From positions 6,726,933 through 6,790,932 of the forward strand of contig OX465114.1 of NCBI GenBank assembly GCA_949987565.1: a DNA stretch of 64,000 bases, written 5' to 3'. This stretch comes from Luidia sarsii (Eukaryota; Echinodermata; Asteroidea; Paxillosida; Luidiidae). This document shows positions 22,027 through 33,200 of the stretch, one piece after another. Every line of letters starts with the position of its first letter. The stretch's first letter is position 1. The notes under the pieces are model-generated. The model made no database searches. It saw only the letters and a list, made by a program, of their open reading frames with translations, and had not been told where the DNA came from. A program made the translations under genes and the position numbers.

Positions 22027-25000
22027 CTTATGGAAGCAAGCAGAACGGTATCCCTCTATCTATCATATCCGATCATTTGTATTTGTTTCATGGATATTCA
22101 TGAACACTATATACGTATGATGATTTTGAACTCGCTCTGTATGTGTGTGGCACACGGGATGGGCCCGAGAAATTCCGAATTTGGTCTCCGTCTGGCGGCT
22201 TCTGCATGAGTGCGCCCCATATAGGGTCATATAGGTTGCAGAAGACTAAATCGAGCTCCCATAGAACACTGTACAAACACACTCACTTTCAAAATCAAGT
22301 TTTCCACACCCAAACCAAACCACACCCAAATGCGGGGCCATCTTGGATTGATTTAGTGTGCTGCAACCACAAAGGTTGGAGCCCCCGACTACAGTGTACA
22401 TAACCTATAAAAGGACAGTGCCTATCAGACACGACGTTACGGTGACCCGACTAACGAGTACGTTTGTGCACGTGTGACTTGACGCGCGTCTCTTGGTATT
22501 TTCTTTTTGTCAAATTGACAAATTATAAATGAAAAGAAACGATACGATTATCTTGCCGTGTCATTTAGTATAGGCTGGTCTTTGGGTGCTTCCGTATCCT
22601 CATGAATATGCGCAGACCCACCTTTCACGTGACTGAGCTTGTTCTGCTCCGTGGTGAAGCCGTACCCACCGCCGGCTAGGTAGCTGTTGGTGGCCACTTT
22701 GTACACGGTCTCTGCGTCCAGGGGCCCGTAGGCCGGCACCGCGCAGCGTGCACAGCGGACCAGCGCCTGCAGAACGCGGTTGCCCGCGGGCCTGCTCACG
22801 TCGTACCACACTCGGAGTCCTGGGATGGTTGAAAAAAATTAGGGGAAGAAATCCCGATCAAGCGTTGATGGAGAATACGAAACCTGCCGCTGTCTACACG
22901 GACGTACCTCTTTGTCCAACTGTGATATACAGCCACTGAATAGGACCGTCCTGTAGTCTTTGTCACGCGGTGAGGAGTTCAAAGCGCAATTGACTACATG
23001 CCAAGTAAGCAGGAAGGAACGGGCGGATATCACTGGACTTTCTCGCCCGGCTGTGAGATGAAATCCCTCGACAGCAGCACACGATTGGAATGTGAGTGGC
23101 TTTTTAAACTTTATTTGGGGGTCACCCTGTCTGCCTGTGCAATTGCCGACTTGAAAACCATCGTCACGTGGTAATCCGAAATGCCTTCGGAATAAACATT
23201 CCGGTTATTTTCGAAGTTCAGTCTGAATATTCCGACTTCATTCTAACGGCGTTTTAAAATGTCCTACTGTGTTCCAACTGCATTCAAGAAGTAAACTCAC
23301 TATCAGGAATGGGCAGGAATCTGGGACCTTTGGCCCCTCGGCAGACACTGAGTATCACCTAATGGCTAAACGAACATGCTCTCGTGTAGCTTTGATTTAC
23401 ACGTGTAAGCTTACTTCTTCGTGCGTATACAAAAAGGCAGAAAAAACCACGTAGACGCACACTCACCCGACACTTGCAGGAACTCCCCCGCGCTCCCACC
23501 AACCTCGTACCCCTCTACCGAGTGCTCCAGCATCTCCAGGATGTGCCTGCCCCTGAGCTCGAGGACGTCGATCGTGTTACCGTACGGCATGTTCAGAAGG
23601 AGGTCGTTCATGGTGACGTCACCTGGATTGGGCGTGGTCAGAGAGATATTCCAGTTAACCAAGCACCAAGTTCATAGAACCGCGTAGAAGTGCAACAAAC
23701 CTGATTAAGTCTCCCTAAGTAAAAAAGCAAGACTGCAAATCATATCTCTTATGACGCCTATATTGCGTTTGACTTGTACTCATAACCATCGTCACACTTG
23801 AGACGGAGTGAACCGGATTGTCGTCGGAATCAAAATTCTTTGCATGTTCCTCGATATTCATTCATTTCAGCATTCTAAATACTCCTACTGTGTTCTATCT
23901 ACATTCGAGGGGCCACACACCGTCAGGAATGGGCAGGATTTTTTTTAGGCGGGCTCGAAATGTGTTCTTGAAGTATTCGAACGGCCTTTTTAAAGACAAT
24001 TTTCATTACGGCTGGTTCTGCGTGATTCCTGCAGAGTCCGGGTAAGACAGTGTGAGGGGCCCCTTATTAATATCGAATGCTTCTCAGAAACAAACCAGAC
24101 TCTGACGTCGGGATGTAGTCTAGCCCGTACTGAGTGGCTAATTCAAAGGGAAAAGTGACCCACCGGATTGGACTTGGTCCAGCTTGATGCTGCCCGTGTT
24201 CGTCACAGCCACGGCCACGTCGCTCCAGTGCCCTGCCGTTCGGTTGAGGTGGGGTACCAGCATGGCGTCGGCCAGAACGTTGCCCATGTTGCACTCGGCG
24301 GAGTAGCAGTGCCTGTTGCCAAGCAGGGGCACCAGCGAAACGCCCACCACTCGGCCGGCCACCGCGTCCACTGTTCTCTTCCACGAACGCACGGCCTGAA
24401 GCGTCTCGTTATCTGTAAGATTGTCACAAGAATAATTATGAGTCGGGTAGGTTGGCTTTCCCCACTGACTTTGTGAACTCGGACTTATGGTGTTACAAAC
24501 TGCTAAGACTCGGTTGTAAAAAGACCTGGAGCATAGTAGTCATAAATTAACACCAGTCTGAAATGTGAACTGTAGTTCATATACCCTTGTGAAATTTAGG
24601 CGATCCCTTTTAACTGACAACCGATAACGACCAGACAGCTGAAAAAAAAATAAGAGCGTTCGATTAATAATCACGTGATGCTTGGTCTCTTTCCTTACCC
24701 TATCGATGGTGTAAGCCACCACAATCCTAACTTGCTACCGGGGGTAATGACGTCATGAGGAACTGCTTCGAGAACACCGTGTACGCTGATTTATCAATAT
24801 TATGATTAGGAACCAAACGCAGTAAATATAGCTCCACGATGAGGTGTGCATCTTCCAAAAGGTATTTGTAGCCACAGACGAGCATGTGATTATTTGCCTA
24901 CCCAAACCTAACGTAGCTCGGTGGCCAGTTTCGGGTTTAGCGCACAAACAAATGGCGAGCGACCAGCTGAAATCAACGTGACTCATCGCGTTAGCAATGT

Positions 25001-28000
25001 ACACTGTATGCCCATAATTATCGTGTTTATGAAACGAATGCCATTCATGAAGGGCTGTGTGTATTTTCCCAAAATGTATTTGTCTAACTCTGTAGAGATT
25101 GCATTCGTTGTTGCCATTGACACAAATGAATCATTGGAACATCAAAGGCGTAACGTTAACTTGAAATTGCAAGAACCTTTGACCTTTTCCCAGAATGCCT
25201 CGCCTTCTCGTGGCTATGCCAGGCTAGTGGTGTAAAATCCCGTGTATGTAGGCTATTGGGAAGCTACTCGAATGCAGATACGGACATGGGCATGAGCGTC
25301 TCTGTACCGTGAGCATCCTGTTTGGGTCCATAGCAACGGCCTCAGATCATAGCCGTGGCTTCACCTCAGGATGAGACCTGAATCTCCTATCAGAGTCAGA
25401 GTCTGTTTTTGAGGTTACACTCGGTAGTCAATGAGAAGTCTACTTTCGGGGTGGTGTGATCTCACAGTACCTTGCGGAATGCTGTCATCGAGCAGCATCG
25501 GGTTCCCGCCAAAAGCGGCAACAGCGCCCCCATCGTCGAAGGTGACGTCCAGCCGGCCCAAATATTTGCCGTAGGCGAAGGCCGATGCCACCAGCACGCT
25601 GGCCGACGGGTCGTGGTCCGGCCTCACCATGAGCGGATACTCGCTGTAAGGTACCTCAGTGGATGGGGGCTCACCTATAGAAGGTGCAGAGATGGGGTTG
25701 GGGGACCAGACTAATGTTGAGAAAGTGTTGAATAAGAACGTGTAGTGAATTGGGGACTCAGTAATCACTTTTCGGCCTTTGATGCTTTGTCAAGGAAACT
25801 ATATGCAATTTACTGAGGCAATTCACCAGAAGAAAGTCGTTAAAACTCCACAACAGCATTTCGTTTGCTTGGATATCTATAGATAAAAATGTCCTTTGTG
25901 GTACTGAAGTCGGTTCTCCTTTTACCAAATGTTTGACTCGGCGTTGCCTGTAAAAGAAATGTATCGTGTGACGTGGCTTTCATATTGTAGACTGCCACAT
26001 TCCAAAGGTTTTAGTACAGGCACAATGTTTCAGTGTTTAAGCTTGATTTGGCTCGTTTTAGTTCTTTTATAAATATTGTGCTCCCCAATCTCGATCTCTG
26101 TCTTCGTGTACCGCTCTATCGCTCTCTATTTATCTTTCTCCCTCTCACATCTCTTTCCTTTCCTCCATCCTTTGGCTCACTCTCCTCCTCTCTCTTCTCC
26201 CTCTCTTCTCCCTTCCACTCTCCCTCTCCCTCTCCCTCTCCCTCTCCCTCTCCCTCTCCCTCTCCCTCTCCCTCTCCCTCTCCCTCTCCCTCTCCCTCTC
26301 CCTCTCCCTCTCCCTCTCCCTCTCCCTCTCCCTCTCCCTCTCCCTCTCCCTCTCCCTCTCCCTCTCCCTCTCCCTCTCCCTCTCCCTCTCCCTCTCCCTC
26401 TTACTCTTCCTCTTCCTCTTCCTCTTGCTCTTGCTCTTGCTCTTGCTCTTCCTCTTTCTCTTTCTCTTTCTCTTCCTCTTCCTCTTCCTCTTCCTCTTCC
26501 TCTTCCTCTTCCTCTTCCTCCTTCCTCTTCCTCTTTCTCTTTCTCTTCCTCTTCCTCTTCCTCTCCCTCTCCCTCTCCCTCTTCCTCTTCCTCTTCCTCT
26601 TCCTCTTCCTCTTCCTCTTCCGCTTCCTCTTCCTCCCCCTCCTCCCCCTCCGTCCTCCCTCGATCTCCCTCTCCCTCTCCCTCTTACCTGTGTACATGAA
26701 AGTGTTTGTGTGCCCGCCTATTACGATGTCCACTCCGCGCACCTTCTTGGCGATTTCAATGTCGATATCGATGCCCGAGTGTCCCAGCGCTATGACGGCC
26801 TTCACTCCGCTGTCCACCAGGTCGTCTACAATCGGCTGCAGGGCGTCGACCTCGGGCTTGAAGACGAGTTTGCCTGCATGCCATAAGTTCACGACAATGT
26901 ACGGAACTCGTAATATGGGGACATTGTTCGGTCGTTCGTGTGTTAGTTTGGCCCAAATGTTGTTTACAACGTACCTGTGTTCGTATAGCGAGGCGTGGTC
27001 ACCGAGATGTAGCCAACAATGCCCACTCTGTCGCCGCTGGGCAGGGACACTGTCGTCTGGCAGCCGATGAGGGCGTTAATCGTGGGCTCGCCGGACGCGT
27101 CCAGGTTGCAGTTCAGAACCGGGAAGGAGGCGTTCAGCAGGAACGGACGGAGGCCTTCCACACCCAGGTCAAATTCGTGGTTCCCGAGCGCCTGCGTGCA
27201 GAGCAGAGCCGATGGAAAATGGGCAATACTTTCGTCATTACTCACCGAATCATATGTACTCGTCACATATTCATGAAGTGACATCACCAGAGAGGCACTT
27301 GTCGAAACAAGGACATATACACGTGTAATCTGGTCACTGTAAGAAGAGCTCGACCATAGTAAAACACCAATCTAGACTGAGGATTGTTTTTCACGTCGAA
27401 TGTGGCGCTACTCTTGACTGGCAGGCGATAACGACTGCGGATAGGCCAGCTGTGGGTGGACTGGATGCACTGGAAGAATCGTGCCATAGCATTTAATGAA
27501 GCCGAGGTAGAGCTCAACTTCGAGTGAACGGAGTGTAGGCTGCGTTCGAGTAGTTAATCCACGGGATTTACAGTAGTGGTAGCCACGAGAGAAGGCTACG
27601 CGAACGGCACGCTGTTTTCGCTCAGCATCCTGATCCTGGGAATAGTTCCTGTAAACTAATGTTAACATTAATGTTGTGTTGGGCACAATCATGAGACAAA
27701 ATATACCTTTGAGGAAATACAAACCCATCATGCATGACCTTATCCCTGGTGTATGGGAGTTTGTGATTAATTTTCACCAGCAAAATCAAACATATTACTG
27801 ACTGGCCAGTAATATGTAACCATGCAGTTGTCATTTTCACCCAGAATGTGAAGCCAGCGCTCGTTCACACCTTATAAAACAAATGGGCAAAAACTGTTTG
27901 CCTATAGCATAAGAGATGTTTAAAATGTGATGTTGATTATGATTGATACAATCCCAAAGTGGCACTTGTATGGAATGATAAAAAAAGACCCGTTGACATT

Positions 28001-28519
28001 TTATGAGATGCTGGTTAGAATTGGATAATACTGCCCCAAGAATGTTGACAGTGCACCTGAGCTGTCCAGCCCTTACGCGAGCCTTTCCCTACTATAGTCA
28101 GTTATCTTTGTGCATTATGTATGATGGATAGGAGCAGTGCAAAATAACCAAAACAACCTCACCATGGCGTCGTAGCCTATCCTGTTCATGAAGAAGACCG
28201 AGGCCTCGCCCCTGAAGGCGTAGAACCAGGCCGTGCCCTGGAAGCGATCCCCGGCGTCGAGGAGGAGAACGTTCCGCTCGGAGCGCCGCACCGCCTCCAC
28301 GGCGGTGGCCCGCCGGGCCTCGCCGCCGTAGCATCGGTTGTCCGCCGCCGCGGACGCCGCCCCGCTCGGCCCGGCGCAGGCGGCGTAGCCCGAGCGTCCG
28401 CCGTCGGTCTCCTCGAAGCGTGTGTGCACGTCGTTGGTGTGCAGGACGGTCAGGTTAAAGGCGACCGAGAGGTGGCGGCCGAGGCAGGCCAGGACGACGA
28501 GCCAGCGGAGGCCAAGCAT
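21827..28519 (-). CDS. NT5E: Ecto-5'-nucleotidase (CD73/NT5E-like), 8 exons, complete
   Basis: Family role: GPI-anchored surface enzyme hydrolysing extracellular AMP to adenosine with two metal ions. The joined exons encode 588 residues (human 574). ATG at 28519-28517 is chosen because it opens a signal peptide (L-R-W-L-V-V-L-A-C-L) directly before F-N-L-T-V-L-H-T-N-D-V-H. Metal and catalytic residues are all present: D30, H32, D91, N123, H124, D127, H223, H246, plus N248. The C-terminus is hydrophobic (A-L-A-L-L-A-L-S-L-V-A) after a small-residue G-V-G-S-G stretch, fitting a GPI signal. Several human substrate contacts differ: R354 is Tyr358, R395 is Lys398, F417 is Tyr418, F500 is Tyr503, D506 is Tyr509. 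Cysteines matching human C365/C387 are both Ala; the other three disulfide pairs are kept. All introns are GT-AG; introns 2-7 are phase 1. Confidence 0.95.
22622..22819 (-). CDS. NT5E: NT5E-like exon 7 (nucleoside-binding loop)
   Basis: Acceptor accatcccag, donor GTGGGT. Contains V-W-Y-D-V-S-R-P-A-G, C-A-R-C (matching the human C476-C479 pair), Y-K-V-A-T-N-S-Y-L-A-G-G-G-Y-G-F. The last stretch aligns with N-F-L-A-N-G-G-D-G-F, so F500 and D506 become Tyr503 and Tyr509. Confidence 0.95.
23467..23622 (-). CDS. NT5E: NT5E-like exon 6
   Basis: Acceptor ccaatccag, donor GTGAGT. Contains N-M-P-Y-G-N-T-I-D (human L-P-F-G-G-T-F-D), E-H-S-V-E-G-Y and G-E-F-L-Q-V-S. Confidence 0.95.
24164..24412 (-). 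CDS. NT5E: NT5E-like exon 5 (E-C-N-M-G-N motif)
   Basis: Acceptor atcttacag, donor GTGGGT. Contains C-Y-S-A-E-C-N-M-G-N, where human has C-R-F-R-E-C-N-M-G-N, and V-T-N-T-G-S-I-K, where human has I-L-N-G-G-G-I-R. The normally diagnostic N-G-G-G-I-R loop is therefore altered while its Asn (N393) is kept. Confidence 0.93.
25471..25674 (-). CDS. NT5E: NT5E-like exon 4
   Basis: Acceptor ttctatag, donor GTACTG. Contains A-S-A-F-A-Y-G-K-Y-L-G and G-G-N-P-M-L-L-D-D-S-I-P, matching A-Y-A-F-G-K-Y-L-G and G-N-P-I-L-L-N-S-S-I-P of human CD73. Confidence 0.94.
26130..26685 (+). repeat. CTCCCT/CTCTTC pyrimidine tract in NT5E intron 3
   Basis: Nearly perfect (CTCCCT)n from about 26216 to 26400, then CTCTTC/CTCTTG-type hexamers and mixed CT repeats up to the NT5E exon 3 donor. 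On the NT5E transcript strand it is a G/A-rich purine tract starting about 10 nt after the 5' splice site. Long open frames across it on both strands are low-complexity artefacts. Confidence 0.95.
26688..26873 (-). CDS. NT5E: NT5E-like exon 3 (GHSG and GGHTNTF motifs)
   Basis: Acceptor ggcatgcag, donor GTAAGA. Contains A-L-G-H-S-G (H223) and V-I-G-G-H-T-N-T-F-M-Y-T-G (H246, N248). The donor is followed within about 10 nt by the long hexanucleotide tract at 26130-26685. Confidence 0.95.
26975..27191 (-). CDS. NT5E: NT5E-like exon 2 (NHE motif)
   Basis: Acceptor tgcacgcag, donor GTACGT. Opens A-L-G-N-H-E-F-D, giving N123, H124 (catalytic His) and D127; continues to G-I-V-G-Y-I-S. Ends one base into a codon. 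Confidence 0.95.
28163..28519 (-). CDS. NT5E: NT5E-like exon 1 (signal peptide, metal site 1)
   Basis: 119 codons from ATG to donor GTGAGG. Contains the signal peptide, T-N-D-V-H (D30/H32) and L-L-L-D-A-G-D (D91). An Ala/Gly/Ser-rich insert between two conserved cysteines (residues about 44-66) is longer than in human CD73. Very GC-rich. Ends in phase 0 at D-A-M. Confidence 0.95.
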
Positions 28520-29606
28520 CCTCCGATGAGGGGTGGGTGGGTTCGGGGTGGGGAGACTAGGAAAGGACGGCTCGATTTTACCAGCAGCTGTCCAGAAGGA
28601 ATCTCACTGCCTCTCGCTATATATGGCCTAAATCCAATGCAACTCGATCCCTTCGCCAAACATAAAACGTTTCAATCGTTTGCCCACACAACTTAATCGA
28701 TCTGACAGAAATGTTGGGGCTGTTTTTGACCGACACAACCCAATAGCTGTTGGGTTTAACAGACCAAATAATAAAGTCCCCAGTAAGCCTAGATAGTGTG
28801 GCTAATTGCTGATATAGTGTGGCTGATTGCCCGATCAGATGTTTCACGTGCCACTGCCGCTGAACAAACTGCCACTCGAGCGAACCCGACTTCGTCCCAA
28901 AGTTTAATGCTATACCCCCTCCCCTTTCACAAAGCGAAATCCCAACAGTTTGAGGTCTCATACATGTGGCTCTGGCTCCGGCTTCGTTCCCGCCATCCAA
29001 AAGCTGAAAAGTACACGTAAGAGATGTTTCAGAATAGGTCGGATGTCTTGTTGGCATTCCATTGTTGAATACCCATCTCATAGTCGTATAGCCCCTGTTT
29101 TTGTTAAGCATTTCTTGAGATCTTTCGAGAGCAGAAATTTAGCCAATGTTAAAGACGTGGCTTGATTATAGACTGACAGACACCCCCTCCTTCTCCCCTA
29201 TACATATCGATATGCGCGGTCTATGATGTTGACACAGCACACAACACACAGCACACAGCGCAGCACATATGGGTACAGGAGGTCCGAGGTCGATAACGGA
29301 CGCAAAGGTCGCCGTTTATCAACGTTGTTTGCAGGGAGTTGCGTGTCCCGCGGGTGCTATATAACGCGTGATCGTTATATGATTTAGGACAGATCGCAAG
29401 AAGATGATCCATGCACAGGAACCATACGAGTAATTCCAACTTACGATTGGTTATCCATGGTAAGTTGAGTTAATACGGTGCATCGAAGGCTTTGTGAAAT
29501 CCGGTTTAGGCTTGTATTCGAGTCACACAAAAATTAAGGTGTCCGAGTCCGAGCGAGAGCGCAGCGATTTGGGCATGCGCATAACCTCCTGATGAGGGGC
29601 AGATAA

Positions 29607-29715
29607 GGCCCTGTCCGAAAAGGGCTTTCAGAGTTACGACTAGGGCTATTGTCTTCGCATCTCCGTGTATTTCCAATAGGGGGAAGGCCTAGACCTAGCT
29701 CTAAACGCCGGTTTC
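29607..29715 (+). mobile_element. Copy of the 12236/16032 MITE family
   Basis: Starts at 'ccctgtccgaaaagggc' and carries the same core 'tattgtcttcgcatctccgt' as the other two copies; the right terminus is degenerate. Confidence 0.6.
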
Positions 29716-30471
29716 GTTCATGGCCTAATTATCTGTTGCATGCGTGCTACGGTGTCAAAGGGTCTCTTTCCTTTTCTCGACACCAAAATGTGGTGTCACA
29801 TTTAATGTGTGTGGGTACAATACGAAAGCGTGCAGCTGCCAAGCATGAACCAAATTGGCTGAATGTTCTCTGACCCACGATAGGGGCCTATACTAAATCA
29901 TATACATGCGAGATGAGATAAGTAGTACTTGCTAGATAAAACCAACATATGCTTTGGCCATGGTCTATGAAGTTATGACCTCAGTGCAGGAATTCCTTGT
30001 CACGGTAACCGTTGGTTCAATGTTGACTTTATCGTCTAAACCATCTGGAAAGGGCGGTATCATTTCAGGATGCTTTTATAATTGCGCTTATTTTGTATAA
30101 CTAAGATAACAAGCGTGTTTATGAAAATTTCCTTTTTATTCCAGTGGGTTTTTTCCCTCGTGTGTACGCACGAGATAGTTTAGCCGAAGACACACCCAGT
30201 CGGTGCTTGATGATAACGTTAATGGCGCGCGTTGCTGCCAAGGGAACATTGACTGGCCATTGCCATTGCAGGTTCGGGCTTTATGGATCTTCGGTACTAC
30301 ATGGTGAATAATAAATTAACTCTAACCTCTGTATTATCCAGAGTAACATACAGCAATGTTGCAGTCTGCATACTGACCCAAATGACAAAAACTCAGAATT
30401 CTGCCTTTTTTTCTTCCCGCTAAGATCATGAGCTGTGGATTATCCCAACGAAGACACCTACCTGTTTCACA

Positions 30472-31178
30472 AGCCGTTTACGAATTGAAGGCTTAGGCTC
30501 GGGCTAAGGCTTGGGTTCATTTTTTCTTTTCCCCGTTATAATGTCACAGAAACAAAGGTTTGGCCCCAGTTTCTTGGTGAACACTCTGTGCTGAATTAAA
30601 GCCAACAAACCTTCAAATTCGGAAATGTAACACAACCTGGATTCTCATGTTTGATAGACGAGACGAAGCCTGAGCCCAAGCCTGAACATGGATTAGTAAA
30701 ATGGCCATAGGCCGTTTACGAAATAAAGGCTTAGTCTCGGGCTTAGGCTTCGGTGATTTTGTTTTATCTTAGGGCCCATACTCGTACGTTATAATATCGT
30801 AGGCATCTAAAACAAGCGTTTGGGCCCAGTTTCTTGGAAATACTCTGCACCTATCAAGCCAACAAAGCTTCGAATGCGGAATTATATATAGGCTAAACCA
30901 TAACCTGGATTTTCATGTTTGTCAGACGGAGACGAAAGCTAAGCCCGAGCTTTCATTTCGTAAACGGACATAGGCCGATTACGAAATAAAGGCTTTGGCT
31001 CGGGCTCAGGCTTCGTCTCCGTCTGACAAAACCTGACAATCCAGGTTATGGTTTGTTTCCGAATTTGAAGATTTGTTGGCTTGATAAGCACAGAGCATTC
31101 ATCAGGAAAGTGGGGCCAAACGCTGTTTTAATATGCCTGTGATATCATAATCCTAAGCCCGATCCTTCGTAAATGGCC
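30472..31178. mobile_element. Three adjacent copies of the gccgtttacgaaa palindromic element
   Basis: Copies at about 30472-30707, 30710-30972 and 30973-31178, abutting with only a few bases between. Each has GGCTTAGGCTCGGGC-type termini and an inverted partner; the third is in the opposite orientation internally. The core contains 'ccagtttcttgg' and 'gaaac..aacctgga' blocks as in copy 1. Confidence 0.75.
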
Positions 31179-31904
31179 ATAGACACCCGGACCGGATCCC
31201 TGCGCGCTGGTTTCCACAAACTACATGCCGTCCGTCGGACTGTTGTTCAGTTTCAATTTCTCAAAGAACTCCCATCTGCTTAGGCCTCTTGTCAAAAAGA
31301 TCATCGGTTGGGTATCAAATGATTTGACCCGTCCGATGTCGTTTCCACCGGATAGCCATCGTATGTTTTTCACCCCAGAGTCCAGTACAATCGGTTAGCT
31401 ACCGGGGGGAAATTCTATCGGTCGGATGAATTCAACCGGCACTCAACCAATGATCTTTTTGACAAGAGACCTTATTAAACTCTAAAAAGGCAATTTTAAC
31501 TTACTTTGATCATCGAAGCATTTACCACACGGGGAATGGGAAGAAAGAACAAGGGAAATAATCTCATACAAGGGAAAAACGTCTGGTATAATTATTAAGG
31601 AGGATAGGCCTACAAGGTATACTCACCGGGGTATGATGCTGTTTAATACAATTGGAGCTGAGGTTTGTCTGTCTGTTCGAACAGATCGTCCGCACTTCAA
31701 CAAGTATGTCTAGCAGCCGTATGCGCCTTTGCTGCTTCGGTCAATGCAATTGTACGTGTGTTTTCTCGTGCACTATAGTAAATTACTGTTATGCTTACGT
31801 ACTATTCTATCCCGCCTCGTTTATTCCCGATAGGCCCGATGAGGAAGAATTTGACATGGGGAATTGTGGGTAAGAATGACGCAGTGCGTGTTCGTCACAC
31901 CCCG

Positions 31905-32290
31905 TCTCTTTTATCTCTTCCATCCGATCTCTCTCCCATCATCTCTCTCTCTCTTTCCCCCTCTCTCTCTTCCCTCTTCCATCTCTCTCCCTTTCTCTCT
32001 CTCCGTCTCCCATCATATATCTCCCCCTCTCTCTCTCCCTTCCTTCGTTCTCTCTCTTTCTCTCCCTCCCCCTCGCTCTATGTATTTATCTCTCTCCCTC
32101 TCTCTCCCCCGGCCCTCTCCCTCTCCTTGGCCCTCTCCCTATTATCTCTCTCCCTTCCTCTCGATCCCTCCGCCCTTAATTCTCTCTGTAGCTCTCTCTC
32201 TGCTCTCTCTTTTTCCCCTCTTTCTCTTTCCCCCTTTCTCTCCCCCCCCCCTCCGTTCTCTCTCCCTCTCTCCGTAGCTTCACCCCCGGT
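31905..32290 (+). repeat. CT-rich low-complexity tract
   Basis: Mixed CTCTC/CCCTCT repeats of about 385 bp. The open frames across it are compositional artefacts. Confidence 0.9.
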
Positions 32291-32683
32291 TCTCTATACA
32301 TGGGGCAGTCCGAAAGTCTTCAGTAATAAATTGTGTGCAATTAGAAGATCATAGAGAATCGGAACAAACTGAATGAATATTCTGCAACTCAGTCAGGGGG
32401 CGAGTAGGTCGGGTCGGTGGGGCGATCGAGTCGGCACTGCATGCTTGTTGACCGGTAATAATATTATCGTACTACTATTAGAGCGTATACAAGATAGCTC
32501 AGCCCTCTTGATAACTCTGCTCAGCCGAATCGTAATGACTCAAATGATTAAAAATTAATACACAATACATAAAAATGGTATTGTTTTCGACGGCACAAAT
32601 AATTTTTTGGGGGGTGTGATTTACAGAATGGCACAAAAGAACCACCGTATTCAGCTTGCGGAAGACACGTCAGTTTTAGTACT

Positions 32684-32922
32684 AGGCCCTTTTCCAAAAC
32701 TCGGCTTAGGCTCAGGCTCCGGCTTCGTCTTTCTTACTTTCGTTCATGTTAAGTACAAGCCTTGAAACCAGGCGGCCTTTGCCTTCGTTTTGGAACGTTA
32801 TACTGCGTTTTGAAAAAGAATCCAAAGCTTCAACTTCAACAAAGAACTCCAACCTATGTTTTCAGATTTTGGATAACAGAGACGAAGCCGGAGCCAAAGT
32901 CTAAGCCGGGTTTTAGTAATCC
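32684..32922. mobile_element. Palindromic element of the gccgtttacgaaa family (divergent copy)
   Basis: 'ggcttaggctcaggctccgg' near the left end and 'gacgaagccggagccaaagt' near the right form inverted ends; the outermost bases have diverged (cttttccaaaac / gttttagtaatcc). Confidence 0.6.
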
Positions 32923-33061
32923 GGTACGGTACCTTTTGCATTTACGTGATAAAGTATGTGCATCGCAGTAGTAGTCAGACCCCGACGAATGCATGAGTGC
33001 AAGCAAAACGTAAATACACACGAAGTTTACGAGTACGAGTAAGGCCAAGGTCTCCCTTTTC

Positions 33062-33142
33062 GTGATAATACTACTACTTTGTACTAGTACTACTGCTACT
33101 AGTACTAGTACTACAACTAAAGTACTAGTACCAGTACTTGTT
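33062..33142 (+). repeat. ACT/AGT triplet repeat upstream of the UBE2J1 start
   Basis: Imperfect tandem tracts of tac/act/agt (tactagtactac...) end about 30 bp before the proposed ATG at 33170, within the likely 5' UTR or core promoter. Similar short tracts occur near 48835 and 49262. Confidence 0.75.
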
Positions 33143-33169
33143 GGCGGTCCGCCACTTTGTGCGTTCAAG

Positions 33170-33200
33170 ATGGACCAGCAGTATTCTCGGAGGAGTCCAG
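33170..33200 (+). CDS. UBE2J1: UBE2J1-like exon 1 (start)
   Basis: ATG in the context caagATGG, 10 codons plus one base, donor GTATGG. Joins in frame to exon 2 to give R-S-P-A-V-K-R-L-M-K-E-A. Confidence 0.88.

Larger units (their letters stand above)
28520..33169. other. Divergent intergenic region between NT5E and UBE2J1
   Basis: Must hold both promoters, but I see no convincing TATA or initiator element. Contents: an element related to 12236/16032 (29607-29715), a cluster of three palindromic elements (30472-31178), a CT-rich tract (31905-32290), a fourth element of that family (32684-32922), and an ACT/AGT triplet repeat just before the UBE2J1 start. No supported exons. Confidence 0.6.

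Noticed and set aside
22548..22811. NT5E frame continuing past the exon 7 donor
   Set aside because: Similarity to CD73 stops at H-V-K and the GTGGGT donor at 22621 joins in phase to the final exon at 22026.
26033..27070. 345-codon open frame on + across NT5E intron 3 and exon 3
   Set aside because: It is Ser-Pro/Leu-Pro low complexity from the CTCCCT repeat and antisense to real NT5E exons 2-3.
31791..32354. 187-codon frame on +
   Set aside because: Translation of a CT-rich tract (Ser/Leu/Pro repeats), with no conserved composition outside it.
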